From Blastocystis sp. Blastoise (Eukaryota > Sar > Bigyra > Opalinata > Blastocystidae): a stretch of DNA of 64,000 bases. Of this stretch, positions 1 through 19,702 are shown piece by piece (within the stretch, counting starts at the first letter, position 1; every line of letters begins with the position of its first letter). The DNA is taken from NCBI GenBank assembly GCA_039096225.1, contig JBBPEB010000025.1, positions 765,501 through 829,500 of the forward strand, given 5' to 3'. The position numbers were made by a program, and so were the translations under genes. The notes below the pieces were generated by a model. The model ran no database searches. It was not told the DNA's origin and worked only from the letters and a program-made list of their open reading frames with translations.

Positions 1-12
1 ACTTTTCATAGG

Positions 13-3312
<3,300 letters not shown>

Positions 3313-3946
3313 TGGTATTTTTATGTTATTCTTTTATGTCTCAATTTTATTTTCCACCTCTATATCTATATATACATTCATTTTTATAGCATTCCTACTG
3401 ATTTTCGCGTTTATCTATTCCCTCTTTTGTATTCTTTTCAAGTTTTCCAAATTTACGTTTACATTTTTTATCGTATTCTTTTATTAATTATTTTTGTTTG
3501 TAAATGATTTACTCATATACTTTATTTTTTATTTTATTGGGCATATTTCGTGAATACCACTAGTCTCATTGTTGTATTTTCATTAAAAACTAATGATTTT
3601 CACGTCTGTTTGAAGATAGAACTATAAGTACTACATTGAAACATCATTTTACATATTTGCTATCATAAGAACACTTTTATTCGACAAAAAATAATAAAAA
3701 TCTTAGAAAAAAGAGAAATCATTTTCTATTTAATTGGTCAAATTAGTTATTTCCTAGTTCTCCTGTGCCAGTTCAAAAAATACCCTCAACTTGCAAATAT
3801 TCCCGCAATTCATACGGCTAGAATCTCGGGATTCATTTTCATAAAGATTTTGTGTGTAAAATTGTATTCTATACATATTCATCAATAAAGAGTGTCAGCT
3901 TTTATTGAGGATTAATTAATTGATTATTCAATGAATATATCCTGGA
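3313..3946. other. Intergenic, no gene seen
   Basis: AT-rich spacer between two plus-strand genes. It holds the 3' UTR of the protease and the 5' region of the PLAT-PP2C gene. I see no RNA gene, conserved exon or repeat family in it. Confidence 0.6.
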
Positions 3947-5050
3947 ATGCAAGTTTTCTTGAAGAAAACGATAATAAACCAAAAAACACAATCAATTATG
4001 TCGTTTCTACGTTATAAATCAACCTACAATATAAAGATTGAGACGTCAGGACGAAAAAGTGCTTCCATTGAAGGTTCTGCGTTTATTAAGATATTTGGAG
4101 ATAGCGGTGAAACTCCAGTAATTACATTATCTCCACCACAAGCCAGTTTTTCTAAAGGAAGTTTAACTATGTTTTCTGTTGAAATGTTAACAAATCTTGG
4201 AAGTATTCACGAAATCAATTTAGGACATTCATCATCAAAGAGTATATATATTATAAATTAATATATTTTAAACATATTTCATGTTTTTCGGTGATTATTT
4301 ATGTCAATTCTTCACATAGAGTGGTTAGTACAGAATATAGAGATTCAAAATACCGATACTCGTGAGAAATGGTCATTTCCATGTTGTCAGTGGATCGATG
4401 GAGCCGATGATAAGTATGAACTATTTATTATAAATATATTATTTGAGATATAATATTCAATATATTATTCAATATATTATTCAATATTATATAAAATATA
4501 TATTCTTCTTTGTAGAATTCCAAAGAAAAAGTTATATCCTGTTCAAGAAAGTAAAGAGCCGTTAAAAAAAGAACGAATTCTAAGTTTAATTTGTGGGGGA
4601 TCAAACAGAACGCACGTGGACAAAGCAGCCAAAGGGCTACAAGGAGAAGTATATATATATATATATATATAATTATATATAATGGTGATATTGTGTATAG
4701 GATTCATTTTTCTTCATTGATCGCACGTGCGTGTCCCCCTTCGCCCCCTATAACGCCATTGGTGTCGCTGATGGGGTCGCTGATTGGAGATATAAGAAAA
4801 ACATTGATGCAGGTGAATATGCTCGTCAGTTGATGGACCAATGTGAAGAAACTAGTATATATATTTATATATATATATATATATTTATTTATATAGTCTA
4901 TGCACGTGATATGGTGACACCCTACTCCGTCATCAGTGAGGCGAAGTCGTCAATGGACCGTTTGGATACTCCGGGTAGTTGTACCGCGGTTATTTGTGTC
5001 TTAAATCGACGCAGTTACGAATTACAATCTTATGTTCTAGGAGACTCAAA

Positions 5051-5110
<60 letters not shown>

Positions 5111-5176
5111 AGATTACTTGTGATACGTGATGGTACAATACTATATGCGTCACCCTCACAACAGAAACGATTTATA

Positions 5177-5234
<58 letters not shown>

Positions 5235-5583
5235 GAGTAGTATTGGCGGGGAGAGTGTCACGGAAGGTGCGCAATATAATATAAAACTGAAATCAGGAGA
5301 TATGATTCTTGTAGGTTCCGATGGTTTATTTGATAATATATATGAAGAAACCCTCTGTAATCATATATGGAGACTCAGAGCGGCCAACCCCACAGATTTG
5401 GCGGCATTTCTCACGAAAATGGCGGCAGATATTAGTGTTTCTGAAACGGACGAAACACCCTGGTCACGTGAGGCGTCGGATCAGTTGGATATGGTGTATA
5501 AAGGAGGCAAGAAAGATGATATTACCGCGGTTATTGGAAAGGTCGTCAGTGAAAAACGTGAAATTCTCCCGAATTCTGGATAA
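3947..5583 (+). CDS. PLAT domain fused to PTC7-type PP2C protein phosphatase
   Basis: Exons 3947-4241, 4320-4413, 4516-4648, 4701-4854, 4897-5050, 5113-5176 and 5233-5583 join to 414 residues. Residues about 22-135 look like a PLAT/LH2 beta-sandwich: [25 protein letters not shown], the core Trp of WLVQNIEI, and WSFPCCQW. Residues about 175-410 match the metal-dependent Ser/Thr phosphatases of the PTC7/PPTC7 branch: VADGVADWR with the metal-binding Asp, a conserved STAC-like [21 protein letters not shown] and [13 protein letters not shown]7 enzymes of yeast and animals act in mitochondria on coenzyme Q and import factors. PLAT domains bind lipids or membrane proteins, so a membrane-targeted phosphatase is inferred. 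Start 3947 gives a basic leader ([16 protein letters not shown]). ATG 3998, at the PLAT edge, is an alternative. Confidence 0.88.
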
Positions 5584-7564
5584 GTATAAATGCATGAATA
5601 TATATATATATTTGTAACATGTATGTACGTTGTCATTAGTGTTTTCTACATAATTGCTAAATGTTTTCTACATAATTATTAAATGATTTATTATTATTTA
5701 TAAGCTATTTTTTTAACTTTTCTTTCTTTTCTTTGTTTCTGATCTTAGTTGTTTTTACTTGTTTATGTTTTTGTTTTACCTTCTCTCGTTTTCCCTAGTT
5801 TTCCATTTATATATACTCTTCTCTCTCTTAACACTGTTTTATTTATTATATTTCTTTACATATATCATTCGTTTTGTTGCTTTATGCATATTATTATATA
5901 TTATTAAATAATTATTCTCTACTCTATCATTGTTATGTTTCTCTTTTGTTTTTTTATAATTATATCTTCTTTGTTAGTTCAATAAATCATCTATATCTAA
6001 CAGCATAAATACTATCTTTGTTAGTTCTATATAACATATATATCTAACAACATAAATATCTTTTTTATTATTTCAACAGAATATCTATATCTAACAACAT
6101 AAATATCTTCTATCATTCTTATCTATACATTTGATTATATTTATACAATCTCGAATATATTTATTTACGTATGAATTCCTATCAGTCACTATTGTCACAT
6201 ATAGAGAGGGTATTCATTATACTTAAAATTCATGTTGAACGGAGCATGAAATATTTATATATATTATTTTGAAACATATATACTATTCTTGAATGAAATC
6301 ATACATAGAAAATAGATATTTCAATGATACATTTCATCAACGATCATAATGTTGTAGCTAATATTAATATTGAGGCTTTTTATATATTGAAACATAATCT
6401 TCTAGACTGAGTATACTAAATCTTTAACAAGGCTAGTGTTTCCATTTGAAAATCTAAATATATTTCTTATTGAATACGAATCCATTTATTTGTACAAAAT
6501 TTTAAACATATCTTAGCATAAAGAACATGTTTTTGTAATTATATATTGACACATGATATACATTTGCATGATAGATTTGCGCAAAACCAGTCAATAATTT
6601 AAATCCATATAGGTAAATACAAAATACATGTTTCTCAGTTAAATAAATAATTAAATTAAATAAAAACAAATTCATAAAGAATAATGAAAGAATTTGACAA
6701 AAAATACATTGAATTATTAGGTTTGTTTTGAAAGGTTCTACTTATGATTCATATAATTGTTTTAAAATGATGATTACATATATTTTACGTTTCTACAACT
6801 ATTCATTATTCTCATATGCATATTTTTACGATATATTGAGTTAATGCGTATGCTAAAAATTGTTTTCATGCATGATTATATGCATTTCATTTTCGGAAAA
6901 ACAAACATGATATGATAAATGAAGTAATCGTAACTTTTATAATCACTTAAAGCACATTATTTTGAATGTATTTTATCTATTGTATATTCTGCTATAATCA
7001 AATATTATATATTATATTTCACTGTATACTCGTATAAGAAAACATCGTTAGATAATGATATATTAAAATATATTCACATTTTACTAATAATTTCATGATC
7101 AATTTTGAAATATGATGTTCATTTTATGTAATTATGTATTTTGGTTATTGAGGTATTATTTTAGTTAAGAAGTTATTCTTAGAGTGATTCTATTACTTTT
7201 GAATCCACAATGATTCCTAATATTATTTTTATTTAATTTAGTTTTTGTTACTCTATTATAATTGATGATAGCACTCTAGTAAATTGATGAAATATATGAA
7301 TGAATGAAGTGATCTTGATATAGTTAAAATAGATATTTACAAATAAAAATAATGTTCCGTAATAATGCTATAACAAAACATGTGTTATAAGAGACGAAAG
7401 ATTTGAACAAAGAGAATAATACAGTAAATAGAAAAGTAGAAACGAGAAAAGAATTGGAAAATAATAAATAATTCTTGTTAAGAGTTATAATTATGGACAA
7501 CTATAATAAATAAAAAACGAAGAGAATTTCATGTTACTATATATATATATATGAAGAATATAAC
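5584..7564. other. 2-kb intergenic region between convergent genes
   Basis: Very AT-rich sequence between the 3' ends of the PLAT-PP2C gene (+) and the DYRK gene (-). A family of short T-rich segments around 5930-6130 repeats phrases like TTAGTTCAATAAATCATCTATATCTAAC three times imperfectly. No coding exon, tRNA or transposon end was found. Confidence 0.55.
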
Positions 7565-7750
7565 TTAGTCGCCTGTATCTGTGAATTCCTCACTCATTTG
7601 ATTCTCTATAGATGGGTTGTTATTCTTATCATGAGAAGATTGATCATGTGCAGACGTCGAATGCTTATGATTGTGTTCTATGACACTGTTGAGTAAGGAT
7701 GCGTCATACTTATTAGTATCTATGATATATAGTTTAAAATCATAAATGAA

Positions 7751-7797
<47 letters not shown>

Positions 7798-7845
7798 TTC
7801 TTTTTTCTTGAATAAATGGATGTTGAAGAGCTTGAGATGCAGTTA

Positions 7846-7882
<37 letters not shown>

Positions 7883-8373
7883 TATATATACCGTTCTTTT
7901 GGATCCCAAGTGAGGAGTGTTAAAATGAAATCGAGAAATTGATCGTCATCACAATGAATTGTGTTCCCCAGTCGTTCCTTAAGGACATCCATAGTTGGCG
8001 GGGAATAAGTATCCGGCGCGGGAGAGGGGTTCCCGGTATATATGGGAAGGGAGGGAAAGAATATACGACCGTATCCTGAAATACGGATCATGGAGAGAGG
8101 AGGAAAACCTATATATATAAGCATATATATTTATATATATAATGAATACCTAATGTATATAATACTTAATATATATATATATAATACCTAATAGTTTGAC
8201 GAATTTTCGCATAAGATCTTGTCGAGATGTGCTATCGAACAGAACGAATCCTATTGGAGAATAATGAGGGATAGTGAGGGATATATACCACTATATAGTT
8301 CACAGAGGAGACAGCCGACAGACCAAATATCGACGCGTTGGTCGTAGGGGAGTGCAAGCAGAACCTTGATAGT

Positions 8374-8431
<58 letters not shown>

Positions 8432-8958
8432 TTCAGGGGCTCTATAAGCTCTGCTTTGAATATAAATAGAAAAATTATAGGACTTCGCGAAATTACTACC
8501 TCCATAATCCACGATCTTTATAGTAGCACTGTATATATATATTTAAATTACATTATGTAGTGTATATAGAATACAGCATAAAGTATAGAATATAGAATAT
8601 AATATATATGTATATATACGATTCATAGTCTTGTATAAGTATATTTTCAGGTTTGAGGTCACAGTGAATGATTCCCGATTGATGAATGAATTCCAACGCT
8701 TTTAAGCACTGTTCAGCTATAGTCTGAATACGATCCAGCGTGAAATAAGGCGGCAGATGACGCGATTTCACCACATGTTGAAGGCGGTATAAATTAGACT
8801 GAAGTAATTCCATAACAATGACTAGATGTTGACTATAATAAAAGAAATCCAGAAGTCGAGGTGTGTGCGTCACATCAGGATCTCCACGTGCGTTAAGATA
8901 TCTTAATAATCGTATTTCATCGAGAGACTGCTCAAAGAAAAGATCACGTCGTTTAATA

Positions 8959-9029
<71 letters not shown>

Positions 9030-10066
9030 GAAATATACTTTAAGACAGACATGTGCTTTGTCTGGTGACGTCATATCGATGCACTCCAGCGTCAGAGAGA
9101 ATGCCGCCTTTCCTAGCCCGCGAACAACCTATACAAGAATAATAATATTGAGAAAATATTGAGAAAATATTATATAGAAAAAGAGTATAGAATATAGAAT
9201 ATAAAGAGTAAACACTATAGGAAATAAAATATAAAGTAAATAATATAGAGATTAAAGTATACAATAAAGGTAAAAATGAATATAAAAATAGAGTTATAAA
9301 AGAGTAAACGTATAGTATAAAAAGCAATCGTTATACAAATAACAATGAACAATAATAACAATCATATACAAGGTATTTATCGGCGATGTAGGTATTTGGC
9401 GGCAAATGAAGGCGGTGCCGGTGAACTCCTGTTACTCGCGGTATATAATATATAGGGAGGAGGAAGTAATGAAAATGAAAACTGGATTTATTATAGGGAG
9501 AATAATGCAACTAAGAATAGGAATGGACTTTTATATAAATGAAGAGAAATAGAAAATATATTCAAGTATTAGAATAAATAGCATAATAATAATAAACATG
9601 ATAATAAAAACTATAATAACAATAATAAACATAATAATAACTATAATAATAATAATAACTATAATAATAATAAGCATATATATACATCTTCAACAGATTC
9701 TTGATCACGCTTAGAAGAGTTCCAGATTGATTTAGAGCCTTTTCTTTCTTTCTCCATTGAAGATGTTCTATGAATGGAATGCTTATGTCTCATTGGCGAA
9801 TATACACGTGATGAAAACTCCTTATTGGATGATGATATGGAATCACGCATTTGATTGGATGATACGTATGATGACGATGGAGAAAATAGCTCCGTTGAAA
9901 TAGAATTCGAAATAGGATTCGAAATAGAAGGAGAAGAAAAAGAAGAATGAGAAGAACTTAGGGGATGCGATATTACTACATGTGGAGATATTCGCGGGGA
10001 TAAAGAAGATCTAGAAACAAAAATAAAGTTGATAATATATATATATATATAATTATATGTGTAGAA

Positions 10067-10106
<40 letters not shown>

Positions 10107-13002
10107 GTTATCTGTAGGTTGTGTTCGTTTCTCGGAATACGTTTCAATCTCCTCGTTTCTATCTATAAACCTAAATCCTATAGATTCTTCTTTATCATTA
10201 TTTCTATCCTTATCATTATGTATATATCCATCCTTATCTCTGTAATTATCTTTGTCTATACTTCTATTTCTATTGTTCTCTCTATATATTTCTCTAGCAT
10301 CTTCTATGTCTGTATCTATATCAAATGGTGAATTATATTCTGAATTCACATCTAAATCTAAATATAAATGATCTGAACTATCTCCATCAGATATTGATTC
10401 ATCTTGACTGTACACTTCAGAGTGTTCCTCAGAAATAATATCATTCACATTATCTTCTTCTTGACTATAAACAACGTCTCCAGAAGATAGATTCTCATAA
10501 TCACTCGAGGAAATCCCAGCTTTAGCATCCTCTAACCGCGGGAATACATCAATATCTTTTTCTTCTGATCCCGTACAAATAGAATCAACACATTCTGTGT
10601 CATTGAAATAATAAGGTTGAAATTTAGATACTTTTCTATTCTCCTCTTTCTCTTCATTTTTATTATTATATTCATTGTTCTTCTTCTCTTCATTCTGCTT
10701 TTCTTCTTCTTCTTTTTCATATTCCTTTTCGCTTTCTTTTTCCTTTTCCTTTTTATTATTCTTTTCATCATTTTCTTTCTCATGCATATATTCATTTTTA
10801 TTTTCATACTTATATTCATTCGATTTCTCAAGTACTTCTTCTTCCTGAGAAATCATTTGATCCTCATTTCCACGGAAATATAATGGACGTATAGATGGTT
10901 TCTTTATGTTATTCAATATAATTGTGGATGGTACTTGTTCTTGAGTATGTATTTCATTATTTGGAGAGAGTAGAGAAGAATTATTCATATTTGGATCTAA
11001 TATAGAAGGAGGAGGAAGAGAAAGACATTGTTTTGTATGTCTTATATTAAATGAATCAGGATTTGAATAAGAATTGAGGGAGACATTATAAGGATTTTGA
11101 ATATGAAGAGAAAGAGAAGAAGATGAAGGTCCTTGAGAAAAAGCTAAAGTATTGATAGCAGCATCGATAGAATTAGAATGAGATATAGTACAAGCAGGAG
11201 GATCTGAAAATAATGAATTCTTTCTTTCGTAGTCTCTTGTGTTTAGATCGGAGAATCGACTAGAAAAGGGATAAGGAGTAGTATGGGTAATATAATTGAG
11301 AGAATGTCGATAATGAGACTGAGGAAAATCAATTTGAATTGGATTCACAAAGGCTATATAGAGTATATATATATAAGGAATAATAAATATGAATTAAAAT
11401 TATAATAACTATATGAATTAATATATAATAATAATATATCTAATAAACAATATATATTTATAAAAGGAATAAGAAATAAAATTATAATAATTATATGAAT
11501 TAATATATAATAATAATATATCTAATAAACAATATATATTTATAAAAGGAATAAGAAATAAAATTATAATAACTATATGAATTAATATATAATAATGATA
11601 CATATAATAAACTATATATATACAGTAGTCAGATCGTTTGATTGTTCCTTGTTTATTGAGGATAGAAACATGAGGAGATATACCGGCAACAGATTGATTC
11701 TGGGAGGTGAAAATAGGAACAAAAGTCGTTGATGGAGGGGAGGATATATTGTTGGCGGGATGATGGATAGGAGAAAGGAGATTTGGCTGGAGAATCGTGG
11801 GAAATGATGAGTGTACATTAATTGATGTTTTAATTGGTTGAATATTATATGTGTTTAAGGGAAGTATAACTTTTGATGATTTATCAATAGTAGAATCAAG
11901 AGGAGAAGAAGTAGTAGTAGTAAGTACAGATGTATCTTTTATATTAGTTGATATAGAAGATATTGATTGTACAGATGATGAAGACAATGAGGGATGACCA
12001 TCATTTGAAGGAAACACAATAGAGGATTTCCGTGATTGTTGATTATGAGAAACAGAAGGAGATGAAGTAAAGAGAGAAGAAGAGAGAATAGAAGGTAATA
12101 TATCCTTGTCTTTCTCTCTTTTTCTCTCTTTCTCCTTTTCTTCTTCTTCTTCTTCTTCTTCATTATTTTCATTGTCTTCACTTTCTTCTCTATTTGAGCT
12201 AATAGAAGAACTTGAAAAATCTGAAAATGATTCAGAAGTACTGTTTGAGTTAAGGGACGCTATAATTAAAAAACAGAATAAACACAAACCAATAAAAATA
12301 GCTTTAAAAAAAGAATATATGTATATATATATATATTATATAAATGATTTTAGTGTAATAAAATAATGAGATGAATAGAATAATAATATTTACAGAATTC
12401 ATCATCATTAGAATTATTTGATTCTTTTCCTTTCAAATGATTGGCTGATGAAGATCCCAGAGTCGATTTCTTTTTTGCTAATTTATTAGAGGGTTGTTGA
12501 ATGGAACTTGGATGATTCACTTTATGATTACCTAAATAATATCAATATATATGTTTAAAATAATTATATGTATAACATGATATTTGTTAAAATAAGAAGA
12601 AAAACAATATAAACATACGAAGAGACTTCATAAAGTCCTTTCCCATTATATTATCGAGTTTATCGAGAATATCATTATCTAGGAGTTCAAGATTTAGAGC
12701 AGAAGAATGAACTAACTAAATCAAATAGAATAACATCGTTTAAAGATATATACTCGAAAAACAATGCTTATCAATTGAATAGCTTCTTCTTTGTAATCAT
12801 GCTTCAGAAGTTCAGATTTAAGTTTTTCTTCTTCTTCAGAGACTTTTACTTTGAAGTCATCATTCATAATGTTACTTATATTTGTATTTTCAACATTGCT
12901 CTTGGCATTAGATACTTTGTTTTGAGATTGTTCATGCCCTTCTGTTAAATTACAATCATTTGATTTGCTGATATTTGTAGCTAGTTGCGTTTCTCGTTCC
13001 AT
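7565..13002 (-). CDS. Plant-type DYRK dual-specificity protein kinase, 1307 residues
   Basis: CMGC kinase that autophosphorylates on Tyr and then phosphorylates Ser/Thr. Exons (5' to 3'): 13002-12754, 12715-12619, 12531-12394, 12259-11624, 11353-10105, 10010-9686, 9510-9370, 9128-9039, 8960-8620, 8528-8432, 8364-8289, 8250-8188, 8108-7892, 7847-7798 and 7719-7565. They sum to 3924 nt. Residues 1-900 are low-complexity Ser, Asn and Glu/Lys-rich sequence. The kinase spans about 940-1255: VRGLGKAAFS loop, VCLKIIK, FFEQSLDEIRLL, HCDLKPENIL, activation loop SIYIQSRAYRAPEV with the autophosphorylated Tyr, VDIWSVGCLLCEL and LLTWDPKER. The spacing best fits plant-type DYRKs. The metal-binding motif is VDYGG, so DFG reads DYG. 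One intron (8961-9038) keeps frame only with a TG acceptor. Confidence 0.92.
11415..11605. repeat. 82-bp tandem repeat inside a DYRK intron
   Basis: The phrase beginning gaattaatatataat recurs at 11415, 11497 and 11579, a period of 82 bp, with only a few substitutions between copies. It lies entirely within the intron 11354-11623. Confidence 0.85.
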
Positions 13003-13669
13003 CACTATTCTAAATAAACTAACTATTCATCTAGTTATAAATTTATATATACATCTGAGAAAAGGATAGAAATTTGATACGTAATATAAAACAAAAGAAA
13101 ATCTAAAAACAAAAGATTCCCAAAGAATCCATACTCTCTTCCTCTTTAAAAAGAAAATAATTGTTTGAGTCATTTTTATTTAAATTATTATTATTTTTTT
13201 GAAAGAAAATAGTGTAACTTGCTGAAATTATTTGATCTAATTAATGAAACTCTTTTATATAGTTTAGGAGACAAAAAAGAAGATTCGAGTTACAGAGATG
13301 AATCATTTTTGATGTTATAAAGTATTTTTATTTATTGTATTTAAGTCAAGACAACATAGAGATTATTATCGTCATAACTTCACTAGATTTGTATGTATAT
13401 TGTAATTGATGTACAGAAAATAACAAAATTAAAAATGAAATACTACAATAAGGGACTAGAAAACATAAAAATAGAACAATAAAAATGAATATATAACAAT
13501 AATGTTGATGATAAGTTTTAAAAAGTTGGTTCAAACTAATAGAAATAGTTCCAATAATAAATGTAAATAATTGTATATAAATAATTACACTAATAGGGAA
13601 TTGTATATGAGAAATATATATAAAAATGATGTACATGAATTTGTTGTAGTTGATCAACTTATAATTCGT
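13003..13669. other. Intergenic, no gene seen
   Basis: Spacer between the 5' end of the DYRK gene and the 3' end of the acyl-CoA synthetase gene, both on the minus strand. It must hold the DYRK promoter. Open frames of about 90-100 codons exist on both strands but have hydrophobic AT-driven composition and no recognisable motif. Confidence 0.55.
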
Positions 13670-16726
<3,057 letters not shown>

Positions 16727-17244
16727 TGTTTTATCTACTAAATAAGAGCGAGCAGTAGAATACTAAATATTTCTTGCTTTGTAATATGATTCGAAAATGA
16801 CATTTGCGAACCACCTCTTCTCAGTGACGTGTTCTGTTGGTAGATTCCAGCTAAACACAGAATTCCCGTAAAGAATTATCAAGAGTTAGTAAGAATTTTA
16901 ATAAAACCATGATTCTATAATGAACGAATCATATGTTTCTTGGGGGGAAAAAGACAATGCCGAATGTTCATTCGAATCTTAGGACTTTTCTTTAGAAGCT
17001 TTTTGTATGAATCAATATAGAAGTGCAAGTTTCAAAGATAGCTATTCTCTAAAATTTAAATAACTCATTTGACTTTCAACAATGGAAGACATTTCCAAAA
17101 TAATTCTTTTTGTTTTAAGAACAAGAATTTTATTTATCATATATGCCATTTTAAAATGAAAATAAATACAAATAAATATGTATTTGAAACTGATCATACA
17201 TTTGAAAAAAAATCTTTTTTTTCATACAATAAAAAGTATAAAAA
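16727..17244. other. Divergent intergenic region upstream of acyl-CoA synthetase
   Basis: Lies between the start of the acyl-CoA synthetase (-) and the 3' end of the tRNA gene. It should contain the synthetase promoter. Nothing else recognisable, apart from the T-runs used by the tRNA gene (see the tRNA entry). Confidence 0.5.
17241..17244 (-). terminator. RNA polymerase III T-run after the tRNA
   Basis: On the minus strand TTTT follows the discriminator base directly, and a second run of five T (17231-17235) lies a few bases on, a backup stop. Confidence 0.7.
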
Positions 17245-17317
17245 TGACTCCGCCGAGGATTGAACTCGGGATCTCTCGCGTGTCAGGCGAGCGTGTTTGC
17301 CACTGCACTACGGAGTC
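17245..17317 (-). tRNA. tRNA-Val with anticodon GAC
   Basis: The minus strand folds into a full cloverleaf: 7-bp acceptor GACTCCG/CGGAGTC, D arm, 5-bp anticodon stem CTCGC/GCGAG with loop CTGACAC, 5-nt variable loop, and T arm CCGAG/CTCGG with loop TTCAATC. The discriminator base is A. The anticodon is GAC, reading GUC/GUU valine codons. The body (TAGTG...GTTC box) resembles eukaryotic tRNA-Val, which normally carries AAC. An A and C box pattern for RNA polymerase III is present (B box GAGTTCAATCC). Two short T runs follow immediately and would terminate transcription. No intron and no encoded CCA. tRNA-Asp differs by one anticodon base (GTC), but the A discriminator argues against Asp. Confidence 0.9.
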
Positions 17318-17422
17318 TACTGAAAACTAGAAATTATTGTGTATAGTTCTTTTACCAATCAGAAGAGAATTATTTTTTATGGTTCTCTTGGAATAACGTT
17401 ATTTTTCTTTGTTGAAGTCAAG

Positions 17423-18628
17423 ATGAATAATAAAGGCAAGAAAGTTGTCAAGAAATCTGATAAACCTAGTATAAAGGTTAATGAAGATATAATAAATGAT
17501 AAACGTTTTAAGAATGTTTTTTCCGATCCTAAATTTAAAGAGATTAAATCAAACAAAACAAAAATTGCTGTAGATAAACGTTTTGAGAAAGTATTTGATT
17601 CCAGATTTACTGGTGAACAAGGAAAAGGAGTAGATTCAAGAGGACGTAAGATATCTGATAAGAATCGTCGTTCCGAAATGAGTAAGTATTATAAACTTCA
17701 AAAAGAGCAAGAAGAAGATGAAAAACTTGAGAAACTTAATCAACTAGCTCGTGGTGAGATTGATAATGAGTCTTCTACTTCATCCTCAGAGGAATCAGAA
17801 GAACAATCTGAAGAAGAATCGAGTAGTAGTAATTCTGACGTGGAATCTGAAGTGGAGATTGAAGATGAAGATCTTATAGATATGCCTCTTAAAGATACAG
17901 ATGAAGTATATTATTATAAAACTAATTCTTTGTTTATTATTATTTCATATTTTTATAAATGATATATATATTTCTATTTTTTATGTTTTTACTACTTATT
18001 ATTTTGGAGCTTCTTATATATTTTTCTTTATAATTGCGTATTTGTGTTTCATTCCCCTCTATGTTTCCCTATATATATAGATAGAAATGGGTGAAGAAAC
18101 GCGTCGTCTTGCTTGTGTCAACCTAGATTGGGCTAAGGTCAAAGTATATTATATTTATTATTATGTTTATTATTTTGTTTATTATGTTTTTTAAATATTA
18201 TTATATATATATTTATTATGTTTATTTTATTATTTTGTTTATTATGTTTTTTTATATATTATTATATATATATATTTATTATGTTTATTTTGTTATTTTT
18301 TTTACTGTTTTTTTTTAATATCTTTTTAAGTATTATTGTTAAATATATACTTATATTTCTTTTATTTGTTATTATTATATCTCTGTAGGCTGTTGACTTA
18401 TATAGTGTATTTAGTTCTTTCGCTGGAGCAGGTAATATCGTGTCTGTCACTATATATCCCTCTCAATATGGCAAGGACAGAATGAAGAAAGAAGAACAGT
18501 ATGGACCAGAAGGTAGAATTGTTTATACAGAAATTGGTATATATATTTATATATTATATATTACATATATTATATTATATATATAGAAGATGATGAAGAA
18601 ACTAATGAACAAAAAAGTATATGTGTTA

Positions 18629-18674
<46 letters not shown>

Positions 18675-19644
18675 TGAATCCCGCCTTCGTGCGTACGAGC
18701 GCGCTCGTTTAAGATATTATTTCTGTGTCGTTGAATGTGACTCTGTATTGACAGCCAGTACTATATATAAGAACTGTGATGAGACTGAATATCAACATAG
18801 TGGTAATCTGTTAGATCTTCGTTTTATTCCTGATGATATCAAATTCAACGCAAAAGAAATTGTTGATAAATGTACATTTTTGCCTCTTGATTATTCTCCC
18901 GCCAATATTGTAACTGACGTTTTGGCGCGTTCAACCGTCGATCTCTCCTGGGATAAACAAGATGATGATCGTAGTGAGTTGCTTCAATGGCACGGATCGA
19001 ATTCGAAGAAGAAGGAGGATGTTTATTTGGATAAGGATATCGAGAGATATATAGCAAGTGATAGTGAGAATGAGGAAGATGAAGAGGAAACCACAGAAGA
19101 GAAACAAGAACAAAAGGTATATATATATTATATTATATTATATTATATTATATTATATTATATTATATTATATTATATATATATTATATTATTTATATTT
19201 TATATAGGATACTGAAAAGTTAAGACAAAAATATTTACAATTATTAAAAGAGAAAAACATTAGTGTTCCAGGAGTAGATGCGTCAGAGAACACAAATAAA
19301 GATGATGAAAACAATGTAGATGATGAGTCAAAAGATAAGGAAGTAACCTTTGTTCCTGGTCTGGAAAATAAATTGAAACAACGTTTGGAGAGCAAGGCTG
19401 TCGAGGAGACGGAGACCGCGTACGAGAAGTATCGTCGAACCATGAAGGAGAAACGCAAACAGAGAAAAGCTCAGAAATCAGAAGATGCTGATTCCCACGG
19501 GAATGAGAAGAATGATGATGATTTATATAATGATGATGCAATAGATCCTGATAGTATATATATATATAACAATATATATATAACTATATATATATATATA
19601 TATATATAGCATTGAATGATCCTTTTTTCCAATCATCTACTGAA

Positions 19645-19702
<58 letters not shown>

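Noticed and set aside
10532-10883. Frames of Lys/Arg-rich and Phe/Ile-rich composition inside the DYRK gene
   Set aside because: Out-of-frame and antisense shadows of the Glu/Lys/Asn-rich N-terminal region of the kinase.
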